Positions 10,211-24,284 of a DNA stretch of 64,000 bases are shown one piece after another. Position numbers and translations under genes: made by a program. Each line of letters begins with the position of its first letter. The stretch's first letter is position 1. The notes under the pieces were generated by a model. The model was not told the DNA's origin and did no database searches. It was given only the letters and a program-made list of their open reading frames with translations. The stretch spans positions 22,713,099-22,777,098 of the forward strand of contig NC_083583.1 of NCBI RefSeq assembly GCF_027579695.1. Direction: 5' to 3'. This stretch comes from Neoarius graeffei. Taxonomy: Eukaryota; Chordata; Actinopteri; Siluriformes; Ariidae.

Positions 10211-10572
10211 GGTGGCACGGTGGTGTAGTGGTTAGCGCTGTCGCCTCACAGCAAGAAGGTCCGGGTTCGAGCCCCGGGGCCGGCGAGGGCCTTTCTGTGC
10301 GGAGTTTGCATGTTGTCCGCGTGGGTTTCCTCCGGTTTCCCCCACAGTCCAAAGACATGCAGGTTAGGTTAACTGGTGGCTCTAAATTGACCGTAGGTGT
10401 GAATGTGAATGGTTGTCTGTGTCTATGTGTCAGCCCTGTGATGACCTGGCGACTCGTCCAGGGTGTACCCTGCCTTTCGCCCGTAGTCAGCTGGGATAGG
10501 CTCCAGCTTGCCTGCGACCCTGTAGAACAGAATAAAGCGGCTAGAGATAATGAGATGAGATGATGGATGGAT
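10211..10572 (+). mobile_element. V-SINE, full length
   Basis: tRNA-like head with B box GGTTCGAGCC, conserved central domain (GTTTCCCCCACAGTCCAAAG), LINE-like tail (CTTTCGCCCGTAGTCAGCTG) and a TGAGATGAGATGATGGATGG end. Lies in the presumed strn intron 1 against the direction of the gene. Confidence 0.9.
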
Positions 10573-10912
10573 GGATGTTCCTTGATGGTGGTCCTGGACT
10601 GCACAGTGTGCACAGATCAACCCATGTTGTGCATGTAGGGTCATCACACAGCCATCTCATGAGAAGTTCTACAGCACAGACCGAACCTGCATGTGCCTGA
10701 CTCCATCTCATTTATCCAGAAGATGTAAAATGGATAAGAGCAGCTCTGGGAGAGAAATAAAGCGCATCAGGCTGGGAAATGTAAAGTTCAGTGCTGTATG
10801 AAGGTGTGCTGGGATTCTGACGTCATTCCCAAAGCCAACGCTGATGTAAGAGAAAGGTGCAGAGACAAAAACAAGCACATTGCGCACAAACAAAAAGATC
10901 CAGAGGAATTAC
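10573..10912 (-). other. Start of strn intron 1
   Basis: The sequence downstream of the strn exon 1 donor in the minus direction. No repeat or exon recognised here. The donor is GTAATT, read at 10912-10907. Confidence 0.6.
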
Positions 10913-11128
10913 CTGTAATTCGGCCCGCTCCACATCCCACTGCGCTCTCTCCACCTCGAACCGGGCCCATTCGTGCTGCAGAAAGTGCAGGATCCCCGGG
11001 ATGTTATACTGCGCCCTCACCGCCTCTCCGCCTCCGTCGCCCGGCTGCTGCACCGCTTTCGCTCCGCCGGCCAAAGCCGAGTTATTGTTATTGTTAAAAA
11101 ACACACCGGGGCCCGCCTGCTCGTCCAT
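10913..11128 (-). CDS. strn: Striatin, first coding exon (72 residues, gene continues out of view)
   Basis: The minus-strand frame starts MDEQAGPGVFF, as in striatin, and runs through GGAKAVQQPGDGGGEAVRAQ into YNIPGILHFLQHEWARFEVE and RAQWDVERAELQ. That last part is the conserved caveolin-binding and coiled-coil entry of striatins. It ends in CAG followed by the donor GTAATT. Striatins are scaffolds of the STRIPAK complex, holding PP2A A/C subunits and kinases, with a coiled coil, a calmodulin-binding segment and C-terminal WD40 repeats; those later parts are not in the window. Residues 12-16 are a run of five asparagines. Exon 2 was looked for between 1 and 10900 on the minus strand and not seen, so intron 1 is probably longer than 10.9 kb. 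strn rather than strn3/strn4 is judged from the start sequence. Confidence 0.9.
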
Positions 11129-11640
11129 GGCCAGGCCAGGAAGGGAGATCCGTTCGCCCAGATTGGCACGACAACTCCGTCTGAAGGCTTCGCTCTGTCT
11201 CGGTCTCTACTTTACAATATCCGCTTTCACTAAAGCCGAGACAGAAAACAGGCAACTAACAGAGACAGCTAGCTCTCTCTACTGGGCAACTCAACTCAAA
11301 ACCACCAGTACGTTGGCGAAAATCCCAAACCTTCCCTTGCTCCCTATACACGCGCACTTCCTAGAGCGTAATATACTACCTTCTACGCCCTACCTAGTGC
11401 AGAACCTCTTCCAAACAGAGGCGTTTTGGGATTCAGCCGTTATTCAGCGCGCGTGCGCTCATTCACTCACGCCCGCCCACAAACAGAAGCGTAGAGCGTT
11501 GAGCGCGCACGCTCGCTCGCGCGCACCCTGTCAACATACTCGACTCTGATTGGTTCTCAGAAATCACTTCGATCGTAAACATCCAATCAAAGGTCAACGC
11601 ACTAGTTTGGCCCGCAAAGCGTGCGCGGTGCATGATGGGA
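11129..11640 (-). promoter_or_regulatory. CpG-rich promoter and 5' UTR region of strn
   Basis: Directly upstream of the strn start codon. Rich in CpG, especially 11395-11540 (GCGCGCGTGCGCTC, GAGCGCGCACGCTCGCTCGC), against an AT-rich background. Near 11628-11640 there is GCATGATGGGA, which on the minus strand reads TCCCATCATGC, like a half of the ZNF143-type promoter motif. No TATA box is evident, as is usual for CpG promoters. A transcription start cannot be fixed. Confidence 0.6.
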
Positions 11641-11822
11641 CACAAGATTGAGGACTTTCAAATTTAAGGCTTTTTCTAAATGAAAAGTTAAAACTTCTCA
11701 GTGTGTTATTTATGAAAAAAAGACAAATTGCATAAATATAAAACACATCATATTTGACACATTTATATTACGTTTTTATATTAATATTAATTATCTTATA
11801 TTGATCGTAATATAATAAATAT

Positions 11823-12206
11823 GGGGCGGCACGGTGGTGTAGTGGTTAGCGCTGTCGCCTCACAGCGAGAAGGTCCTGGGTTCGAGCCCCGGGGCCGGCG
11901 AGGGCCCTTCTGTGTGGAGTTTGCATGTTCTCCCCGTGTCCGCGTGGGTTTCCTCCGGGTGCTCCGGTTTCCCCCACAGTCCAAAGACATGCAGGTTAGG
12001 TTAACTGGTGACTCTAAATTGAGCGTAAGTGTGAATGTGAGTGTGAATGGTTGTCTGTGTCTATGTGTCAGCCCTGTGATGACCTGGCGACTTGTCCAGG
12101 GTGTACCCCGCCTTTCGCCCGTAGTCAGCTGGGATAGGCTCCAGCTTGCCTGCGACCCTGTAGAAGGATAAAGCGGCTAGAGATAATGAGATGAGATGAG
12201 ATAATA
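11823..12206 (+). mobile_element. V-SINE, full length
   Basis: Complete head, central domain and tail ending in GAGATGAGATGAGATAATAA. AATAAATATG on the left (11813-11822) and ATAATAAATATG on the right (12201-12212) suggest a target duplication in an AT-rich site. Located between the two host genes. Confidence 0.9.
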
Positions 12207-12254
12207 AATATGAAGAAGAAGAAGACTATTGATCATATCGTATTAATATATTTT

Positions 12255-12440
12255 TTCGCGGTGCAGCTTCCATCAAATCCCGCCCACTCATTGGCTGGCG
12301 AGCAGGTCCGTATCGTACGGTACGGACCCCGGTTACGGACCTCTGGCGACTCGCTCGTTCACAACAACAGCAAACATAGTCGCGATTTTTGTCAACATTT
12401 ATTTTCGCATTTCTCAGGAGAATAGCATTAATTTTACATC
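12255..12440 (+). promoter_or_regulatory. Promoter-like stretch ahead of a short acidic reading frame
   Basis: Locally GC-rich, with a CCAAT-type ATTGGCTGG at about 12290 and the palindromic CCGTATCGTACGGTACGG at about 12308. No transcript evidence can be seen from sequence. Confidence 0.25.
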
Positions 12441-12533
12441 ATGGATAGCGATAACGACAGTGTTCACAGCGAAAGTGAGTTTTACTACCCTGAGGAAGAA
12501 GAAATGAAAGAAAACATTTCAGGAGAAAGTTAA
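12441..12533 (+). CDS. Short acidic ORF (30 residues), possibly the 5' end of a dead multi-copy gene
   Basis: The frame reads MDSDNDSVHSESEFYYPEEE and stops after 30 codons. This acidic start is reminiscent of the N-terminus of repeat-associated fish proteins annotated as P2X7-like, but that is memory-based and weak. GTGAGT at 12475-12480 forms a splice-donor-like site inside the frame. It may be a fragment, a first exon or chance. Confidence 0.25.
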   Translation: MDSDNDSVHSESEFYYPEEEEMKENISGES

Positions 12534-12699
12534 AAACCTGTAACTGTTGCTAACGCTGAGCAAAAACATGGCTGAATCCTAAATGACTCAATTTTGTATA
12601 AATAACGGACTACATAGGCGGCAAAATGTAGTTTTTTTCCTGCCATGGAAGTGCACTTGTATACTGAGGAGGAAGCCATTTGCATTATTGCATAATTGG

Positions 12700-12886
12700 T
12701 TGCACCAATTAGCCTAACCTGCATGTCTTTGGACTGTGGGGGAAACCGGAGCACCTGGAGGAAACCCATGCAGACATGGGAAGAACATGCAAACTCCACA
12801 CAGAAAGGCCCTCGCTGGCCACTGGGCTCAAACCCAGGACCTTCTTGCTGTGAAACAACAGTGCTAACCACTACACCACCGAGTTA
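12700..12886 (-). mobile_element. V-SINE head and central domain, tail missing
   Basis: Reverse orientation. Central TGTCTTTGGACTGTGGGGG, then head ending ACCACTACACCACCG. The tail side stops at GCACCAATTAGCCTAACC. Confidence 0.85.
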
Positions 12887-12889
12887 GCA

Positions 12890-13391
12890 ACACTGCATTG
12901 TCCTAATACTACCTGTGCAATACTTACATGTGCAGTACTCCTGTGGAGGACGGCCCCATATGGACAGTTGAAAGTCACACGTGGAAGACACTCTGGACTC
13001 TTACAGTAATGTTTTTATGGCTGAGGACTACAGTTGACTTGCTAACTTTAGGACTGCAGTTGTCATGAACAGTTTTGCACTCAAGTTTCCATCAATGAAG
13101 AGTTTATAACATCAACGAAACTGACTTCATGTTAAAACTGTTAATGTTATAGTCATGCTGTCTGTTGTTGCCCAAATGAGGATGGGTTCCCTTTTGGGTC
13201 TGGTTCCTCTCGAGGTTTCTTCCTCATGTCGTCTGAGGGAGTTTTTCCTTGCCACCGTCGCCACAGGCTTGCTCACTGGGGATAGATTAGGGATAAAATT
13301 AGCTCATGTTTTAAGTTGTTCAATTTCTATAAAGCTGCTTTGCAACAATGTTTATTGTTAAAAGCGCTATAGAAATAAACTTGACTTGACA
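12890..13391 (+). mobile_element. 3' end of a retroposon ending in (TTGAC)n
   Basis: Contains CCTCGAGGTTTCTTCCTCAT, GTCTGAGGGAGTTTTTCCTT and AAAGCGCTATAGAAATAAAC followed by TTGACTTGAC. This is a common dispersed fish sequence that looks like a 3' UTR/tail of a LINE or its SINE partner. The tRNA/5S SINE at 377-726 ends in a similar TTTGAC repeat, which may reflect a shared LINE. Confidence 0.6.
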
Positions 13392-13503
13392 AAATCACCT
13401 GTGTAATACACTTATGTTAACTGTATATCTGCAAACCTGTTAATTTATGCAAATGTGTTCATTTTTATCTTTAAATTTGTAGTTTATTTCTTTATATATA
13501 TAT

Positions 13504-13879
13504 CTCCATCCATCCATCCATTATCTGTAGCTGCTTACCCTGTCCTACAGGGTCGCAGGCAAGCTGGAGCCTATCCCAGCTGACTACAGGTGAAAGGCGG
13601 GGTACACCCTGGACAAGTCGCCAGGTCATCACAGGGCTGACACATAGACACAGACAACCATTCACACTCACATTCACACCTACGATCAATTTAGAGTCAC
13701 CAGTTAACCTAACCTGCACGTCTTTGGACTGTGGGGGAAACTGGAGCACCCGGAGGAAACCCACGCGGACACGGGGAGAACATGCAAACTCCACACAGAA
13801 AGGCCCACGCCGGCCCCGGGGCTCGAACCCAGACCTTCTTGCTGTGAGGTGACAGTGCTAACCACTACACCACCGTGCC

Positions 13880-13883
<4 letters not shown>
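13504..13883 (-). mobile_element. V-SINE, unit 1 of the triplicated block
   Basis: Full-length reverse copy with an ATCCATCCATCCATCC tail on the left and head ending CCACCGTGCCACCC, directly followed by a (TA)n tract. Confidence 0.9.
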
Positions 13884-13941
<58 letters not shown>

Positions 13942-14052
13942 GCATACTTAGTACTTTTACTTACTTCACTGCCTTATCTTTTTCTCTTTCTATATTTTGC
14001 TGTTGTAACAACGTAAATTTCCCCTTGTGGGATAATAAAAGGCTATCTTATC

Positions 14053-14399
14053 TTATCATCTCATTATCTGTAGCCGCTTTATCCTGTTCTACAGGGTCGC
14101 AGGCAAGCTGGAGCCTATCCCAGCTGACTACGGGCGAAAGGCGGGGTACACCCTGGACAAGTCGCCAGGGCTGACACAGACAACCATTCACACTCACATT
14201 CACACCTACGGTCAATTTAGAGTCACCAGTTAACCTAACCTGCACGTCTTTGGACTGTGGGGGAAACTGGAGCACCCGGAGGAAACCCACGCGAACACGG
14301 GGAGAACATGCAAACTCCGCACAGAAAGGCCCTTGTCAGACACGGGGCTCGAACCTAGGACCTTCTTGCTGTGAGGCGACAGCGCTAACCACTACACCA

Positions 14400-14403
<4 letters not shown>
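14053..14403 (-). mobile_element. V-SINE, unit 2 of the triplicated block
   Basis: Reverse copy lacking about ten bases in the GTCGCCAGG-GCTGACACAG region compared with its neighbours. Followed by GTGTGTA and (TA)n. Confidence 0.9.
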
Positions 14404-14445
<42 letters not shown>

Positions 14446-14548
14446 TGTATACTTAGTACTTTTGCAATACTTCACTGCCTTATCTTTTTCTCTTTCTATA
14501 TTTTGCTGTTGTAACAATGTAAATTTCCCCTTGTGGGATAATAAAAGG

Positions 14549-14579
<31 letters not shown>

Positions 14580-14585
14580 TATCTT

Positions 14586-14929
14586 CTCATCTCATCTCAT
14601 TATCTCTAGCCACTTTATCCTGTTCTACAGGGTCGCAGGCAAGCTGGAGCCTATCCCAGCTGACTACTGGCGAAAGGCGGGGTACACCCTGGACAAGTCG
14701 CCAGGTCATCACAGGGCTGACACATAGACACAGACAACCATTCACACTCACATTCACACCTACGGTCAATTTAGAGTCACCAGTTAACCTAACCTGCATG
14801 TCTTTGGACTGTGGGGGAAACCGGAGCACCCGGAGGAAACCCACGCGGACACGGGGAGAACATGCAAACTCCGCACAGAAAGGCCCTTGTCAGCCACGGG
14901 GCTCAAACCCAGGACCTTCTTGCGTGCCA

Positions 14930-14933
<4 letters not shown>
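14586..14933 (-). mobile_element. V-SINE, unit 3 of the triplicated block
   Basis: Reverse copy whose head is cut short at ACCTTCTTGCGTGCCACC, where the other units keep about 35 more bases. Followed by (TA)n and (TCTTA)n. Confidence 0.9.
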
Positions 14934-14976
<43 letters not shown>

Positions 14977-15075
14977 TACTTAGTACTTTTGCAATACTTC
15001 ACTGCCTTATCTTTTTCTCTTTCTATATTTTGCTGTTGTAACAATGTAAATTTCCCCTTGTGGGATAATAAAAGG

Positions 15076-15106
<31 letters not shown>

Positions 15107-15315
15107 TATCTTATCTTATCTTAATATACACACACTAGTGCTGTAAACAGTATGAGTAAACCTCCAATATTTTTGACAGTACCACCCAAGAGAGCAGGAA
15201 AAGTACAGTTTAGTGCCTCTTCAGTTTGTTTCCTCCCTCCCTTCGTTTTGATCTTTCTGAGTTTCTGCAAATCACTTAATCCAGCAGGGAATGGGGAAGG
15301 AATGGGGAAGGATCA

Positions 15316-15431
15316 GGCGCAGCTACGTCACCTGATGTGCGCTATTTAATTGGAGTTGGGCGCTGTTCTGCAGTGATCAGTGGGAGTTGAGGTCGTGGGA
15401 CCCCGACGTGGCGAGTCAGAAAACAGCTGCA
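15316..15431 (+). promoter_or_regulatory. Core promoter and 5' UTR region of map1lc3c
   Basis: Upstream of the LC3C start codon lie a CREB-like TACGTCAC (15324-15331) and a TATA-like CTATTTAA (15342-15349), about 85 bases before the ATG. Stress-linked CREB/ATF control would suit an autophagy gene, but this is inference from motif matches only. Confidence 0.45.
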
Positions 15432-18949
<3,518 letters not shown>

Positions 18950-19114
18950 TCAGAAGTGTTGCACAGAGGTGATGGGGTGTTAAACTGTAGGTGAAACACT
19001 ATTTAAGACTGTTTGTACATAAAGACTTTTTTTTTTTTTTGTATAGTTTTAAAAAACTCTGCATTTTGCGTGTATGCATGTGTCATGGGAATGTAATGTT
19101 TTAATGAACAAGGT

Positions 19115-19120
19115 AATAAA
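19115..19120 (+). terminator. Poly(A) signal of map1lc3c
   Basis: Canonical AATAAA 166 bases after the stop codon, followed within 30 bases by T/G-rich sequence (TTGTATTTGTCATTCTTGTG). An earlier ATAAAG at about 19019 is a weaker alternative. Confidence 0.7.
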
Positions 19121-19189
19121 TTGTATTTGTCATTCTTGTGTTTGGTCACTAGAGTGCAGCTTTGTCATGTTGAATTTCCAACTTTTTTT

Positions 19190-22100
19190 TTTTTTTTAAA
19201 CCTAAATGGGCTTGTATTAAATTCGTTGTAAAGTGCCATGTCAGCATCTGACATTGGTGACCACTAATCTGAAAGCACTATAATCGGCAGCCAAGTGCAG
19301 CAGGTCAATGATCTTTCCTGTCGCCAACGTCAGGTCGTCTGTGAAGGCTTTCCTAGGTCTGCCTCTCTTACCTTCTATATGTCCTTTGATACACAGTCGT
19401 TCCAGTCGGTTCTCTCTGACAATATGGCCCATAAATCTAAGTTGTCTCTGAAGGATAGTTCTCAACAGGCACTTTCTCCTGGACCATTTGCAAAATCTCT
19501 TCGTTGGTTTTCCGATCTATCCATGATATCATGCGCCTATAAAAACCACATTTCTGCAGCTTCTAACTGGTTCTTTACTGCCATGCTCATAGTCCAGGAT
19601 TCACATCCATATAACAATACAGACCAGGCATAACACTAAATTGTTTTTCTTTGATTTGGTTGGGAGGGTTTTATTTGTAAAGATTCTTCTTTTTTTTTTT
19701 TTTTTTTTCCATGAATGCTTGCTTTGCCATGGTGATGCACCTAATTTCCACTGTGCTTCTACAATCATGGGTAAGCATGCATCCCAGGTATTCAAAGGAC
19801 TCAGTCTGTTCTAGTTTTTGTCCATCTAGAATGATTTTACACTTTGGGTCTTCAGTATTTGAAGAGAATACCATGGTTTTGGTCGTCTTTTTATTTATAA
19901 ACTTTTTTCACTTTCAGATTTCAGCTGCTTTAACATTCTTTCAAGACTGTCCTTGTCTTCAGTTAAAAGTACTGTATCATCTGCATATCTGACATTCTTC
20001 ACTGGAGCACCATTTATCTTGATTGCACCCTCTTCTGTTTTCCTCAATCTCAGAATACAATGAAAAAAGATCAGGTGACATGACACATCCTTGTCTGACC
20101 CCTCTTTTGATAGGAGCCCAGTCACTAAGGTTTCCATTAATTGACATGGCAGCAGTCTGGTGCCAGTAGAAGTTTTTCAATATTCTTCTGTCTTTGTAGT
20201 GCCTTCAAATCTTCCATGATTAATTCATGTTTTACTTTATCAAATGCCTTCTCGTAGTTTATAAATGTGCAGTAGATATCTTTTTGCATTTCAATGGCTT
20301 TCTGTTAACATGTGCATGACAAAGATGGCATTCCTTTGTTCTTACAAAATCCAAATTGTTCCCATGCTATTTCTGGTTGGAGCTTGTTTCTTACTCAATT
20401 CATTATTATTCTAAGCGTAACTTGTGATATGACTCATTAGGCTAATCTGTAATTAGCACAGTTGAGTGGGTCTCCTTTTTTGGGAATTGCTATAACTGAT
20501 TCTCTCATTTGATTGGGAGTATGTCCACTATTAAACCTGTGCTCTCCTAAACAAATTTACTTGATGCCAAAGTCTTCACAAGCAGTGATCATTTCTTTCA
20601 GAACTTTGTCATTTACCTGGTGCTTTGCCATTTTCCGTAAGGCCTCTTCAATTTCTGATTCTAATATTTTCCCTGATTTGTTAGCAGCATCTTCTTGTAC
20701 CAGAACATTCTCAGGTGTGTGGTCATCAAAAAGCTTTGATGTATTCTACCTGTTGTTTCTCAATGTCTGTTCAAAGATCACATTCCCATTTTTGTCTTTC
20801 AAGGCTGTATTTGCAGGAACTTGGTGTTTGTTGGACATTGATAACTGTACATTTGTATGTTTTTCTCAAGGTCTTCTAGCTCTTTGCATTGATCATCAAT
20901 CCATTTCTCTCTTGCGTTTCTGCGTTCTCGGCGAATTTTATTTAATTCGTTGTATTCTGCCGAGTTTGTTTTTATATTTCCTCCGTTGCTCTATCACTGC
21001 AAGTATGTGTTCATTCATCCCTTGTTTTTGATTACTTGTTTTGGTAAAACTTTTGCTGTGCTTTCAGTGAGTAGTTTGTAGGTCATTCCATTCATTTTCA
21101 CTTGATGTTTCATTCAACAGTCAAAAGAGCAAAACGGTTTTTCACTTCTATATGCTGTAGCTATTATTGGTTGTTTTGTAAGTAATTGGTAGTCTAGTTT
21201 TGGTTCCTTTTTTTTTTTTTTTTTGTGTGCGCGCAGCTTTTTGAGCCGACACTTCATATTAGCTGTTATGAGGTTATGATCACTGTTGCAGTCGGCCCCA
21301 GGTTTTGATTTGCACCGAGTGATACTGTTTCTGTACTGATTAATACAAATGATCAATTTGATTTCTTACTGACTGGTCTGGGCTCACCCAGGTGTACAAG
21401 TGGTGTTTGATGTTGAAACAGTGTTCATGATTGAGTGAATTTGCTTTGCAGAATTTGAATTGGGTCTTCTTTCATTTCTTTCTCTAAGGCCAAACATCCC
21501 AGTGACCATCTTTACCATTACCAACTTTTGCATTAGTCACCCATTACTAATCGTATATCCTGAGAATTGCAAGTCTTTATTGCCATTTGAACTTGTTCAT
21601 AGAATGTTTCCATCTCAGTTTCTGATGCGTCAATGGTTGGAGCATACACTTGTATGATGTTGACATCAACACCCTTGCCTTTCAGTTTTACCATCATTAC
21701 CCGGTCTGAGATGGTCCAGCATCCAATAAGTGATTTTTAGCCAGTTTATTTGTCATCATGATACCAACACCTCCATTATGAGAGTCACCTCCAGAGTAAA
21801 GAAGAGTAACATTGTCTGAAATTTTTCCATTTCCTGTCCATCTTGTTTCACATATTCCTAAAACATCAAGCTTTTGTCTACTGAACTCTTGCTTCACATT
21901 CTTCAGTTGTCCTGCTTTGTACAAAAAGTATGTATATTCCATGAGCCTATTTTCAGAGTTTTGGTAGGAGTAGTAGCTGGATGATGGTTGGACGTTACCT
22001 GCATCACAACATTTTCCTACCGGATGAGACACCTAGCAACTGTTACTAGCTGTTATCTTTTGTGCTTTTAATTTCATGATTATACTAGGGTAAGTAGCTG

Positions 22101-22450
22101 GTGTAACCCAGCTGTGAGGTGAGGGGCCCTGTTTTCTTCCTCAGGCAAACTAAAGAAACTGCCATTTCTCTTCCCAGAAAGTATATCTGCCTCAAAAGAG
22201 CCATTGACATCTGAGGTCATAGCTGATCTGCCTTCACCAGCAGTGATTCCTTTATCGGATCTGCTGGAGCTGCCATTCGCCTTCACTCGGCCCCTGAGCA
22301 GGGGCCCTTGCCAGTACTACTACTCTGGGCCGGAGTACGTAGACCTGGGAGTGGATAACGACTAAGGGGTGACTCCAGACTCCCCAAAGCTACAAGGGTC
22401 CCCTTTCATAGCCTCGTTATCGGATGCCTTTTAACGTCATGCCCAGGACG
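19190..22450 (-). mobile_element. Decayed LINE (non-LTR retrotransposon), nearly full coding length
   Basis: On the minus strand, in order from 22450 down: a 5' UTR-like region; an AP endonuclease start (GICETRWTG and YSGG...GVGIM near 22030-21700); endonuclease end (KSKPGADCNSDHNLI near 21300); reverse transcriptase with GVRQGC near 20095 and the catalytic YADD near 19980; and a C-terminal RFMGHIVREN near 19435. Frames are broken repeatedly by stops, T-runs and shifts. The motif set suits RTE-like or related endonuclease LINEs; the exact clade is not certain. It sits just past the map1lc3c poly(A) signal. Confidence 0.8.
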
Positions 22451-24276
22451 GGTCATTGTATTAAATTATGTAGACTTTATCCCCCCCCCCCCCGGTACAG
22501 GAACCAGTCACTAAAATTGGCAGTGCCCAAATGCACAGCGTGATCAGGCTCAGCTCCTGCTCTTGACCACCCTGTTGCCTTTTGTATATTCAGAAGAAAT
22601 GATGCTGTTGCTGGCCCATCTCACAGGGATCAGTCCATCTGTGATTTTGGGCTAGACAAACCCCAAGCCAGACAGTTTAAAAACTTATCCACAGCAAAGA
22701 TATTATAAATATCTTTGTGGTTTTTTTTTTCGTTCTCCCTCGTAGGTGGTCTAGACCTATCTATAGCATTTAGGCCTGATTGCAATAGCTGGAAGTTACC
22801 ATATGATTAAATTGATGGTTAGCTGGGACAGTTGGCTAGTGAACTAGCTTGACTGTCAAATGAGTAAGACTTGATCAAGTTCAGGGCAATAGCCAGACCA
22901 GCAGCCTGCAAGTCTTGTGGCTTTATTTATTTTTTTTTAATTTATGGATGTGTTGCTTTTGTAAGAACCGAAGCCAATTAAAGATTGTTGGGATTCTGGA
23001 CAAAAGGAGACAAAGTACATATTACTCCATTTACACTTGGGCATGGCATGTATAGCTGTGTTTTTGAATATTTGGGTTATAAAATGGCTTCAATCAGCTA
23101 TCAAGTCATCAAATAGATGTGTAGTCTCTCATCAAAAGGGGTTTTAACATGTTTTATATGGTTGGGGAATATTCAGTAGTTCCACAAAAGGAAATGAAAA
23201 GCTTCAAGAAGTGTTTTTAGATTATACACTATCTTAAAATGAGATTTTCACCCTGGGCTCACATGAACCGAATAAATTTAATTGAATAGCGACGTGCATG
23301 CTGTAGCACCTCCAGTAAAAAAAAAATCTTAGACGTTCCACTTCCCTTGCATCAAATGTAAGTCGAAGTGTCTAAACTTACAATGATCACTTGTAAACTG
23401 ATCTCTCCCTTGTGTTGTGTAGGAACATTAGGTGCTCGTGTTTTTATGATGCAATAACATGAGCCTGTCACATGTTCAATACTGGCCATGAACTTTCCAG
23501 TAAAGACTTCTGTTTCCTGAAACTTTTCTTCAAAGAACATGGCAAAACTGTATTCACACTTGGATCAGACTATGCATGCAAATCAATTGCACAAAAAAAA
23601 AAAGACTGGATTATAAGTGTTTAGTGAGTTTAAGGTGACTTTAATGGCAAATTGTAATGTTTTACTGTATGGGGGAAAAATAAGTGTTGTAATATTTTTG
23701 TCAGCTGATTAGACATGGAGTTTGTCAAGTGTATAATCTGAATAAACTATGTAAGTAAGTTTATACAACATTTTAAACCATATACAGCCTGATAGAGTGG
23801 AACACAATTTTGGAGCCCATGCAATTTTTTTCTGTTGGATGATAAATTGCTTGAAGTGGTGCATAAGCAAACAAATATGAATATGACAACCACTGCAGTG
23901 ACTGTGTTTTTTGTTTTTTTTTTCTTTCTTCAGCTTCCTCTATGTAGATGTCAGCATATTTAGTAATTTTGCAATTACCTGTGCTAAGGTTGCTTATTTA
24001 CCAGCCCGTATTTCATCATAGCCAGTACCGCACTCAGCAAGATTTTCTCTTCTACATTTTCCCCCAAAAGAGCAAGAGTGATGGAAAACAAAAACCCAAA
24101 CCTGATCTGCTCGATGATCATTAATAGCAAAATTATTGATGATAATCCTAGATGTTTTTTTTCTTATGAGTCTTGTTTCTCTGAGGGAAGCCTTGGGGAG
24201 ATTTTGCTTACTATTTTTGTCTCTTGCTTGTACATTCAGGGTTTCTGCTTTTGTGGTAATATCTATTGTGAATGTG
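22451..24276. other. AT-rich intergenic stretch
   Basis: A 13-base C-run at about 22482 and several A/T-runs. No exon, RNA gene or repeat family was recognised on either strand. Confidence 0.6.
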
Positions 24277-24284
24277 CTATAGAC

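Larger units (their letters stand above)
13504..15125. repeat. Three tandem copies of a SINE + (TA)n + LINE-tail unit
   Basis: Each unit has a reverse V-SINE, a (TA)n tract (13884-13925, about 14407-14441, 14934-14972) and a roughly 100-bp block. The blocks run from GCATACTTAGTACTTTT or its variant to TTTCCCCTTGTGGGATAATA, then (TCTTA)n. Block starts at about 13942, 14446 and 14973 give a period of 504-527 bp. The block looks like a LINE 3' end (the reverse of it recurs at 39863-39920). Small differences, such as a missing GTCATCACAGG-like piece in unit 2, separate the copies. Confidence 0.85.

Noticed and set aside
10228..10563. Many 60-160-codon frames rich in VSAVASQQEGPGF or TCMSLDCGGN, here and at most SINE sites
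   Set aside because: They are translations of the V-SINE in its various frames and orientations, not genes.
11140..11549. A 230-codon plus-strand frame from 10857 to 11549
   Set aside because: It is antisense to strn exon 1 and its CpG-rich 5' region; GC-rich DNA keeps frames open by chance.
13875..14174. Frames reading Tyr-Ile repeats across 13884-14972
   Set aside because: Translations of (TA)n tracts in the triplicated block.
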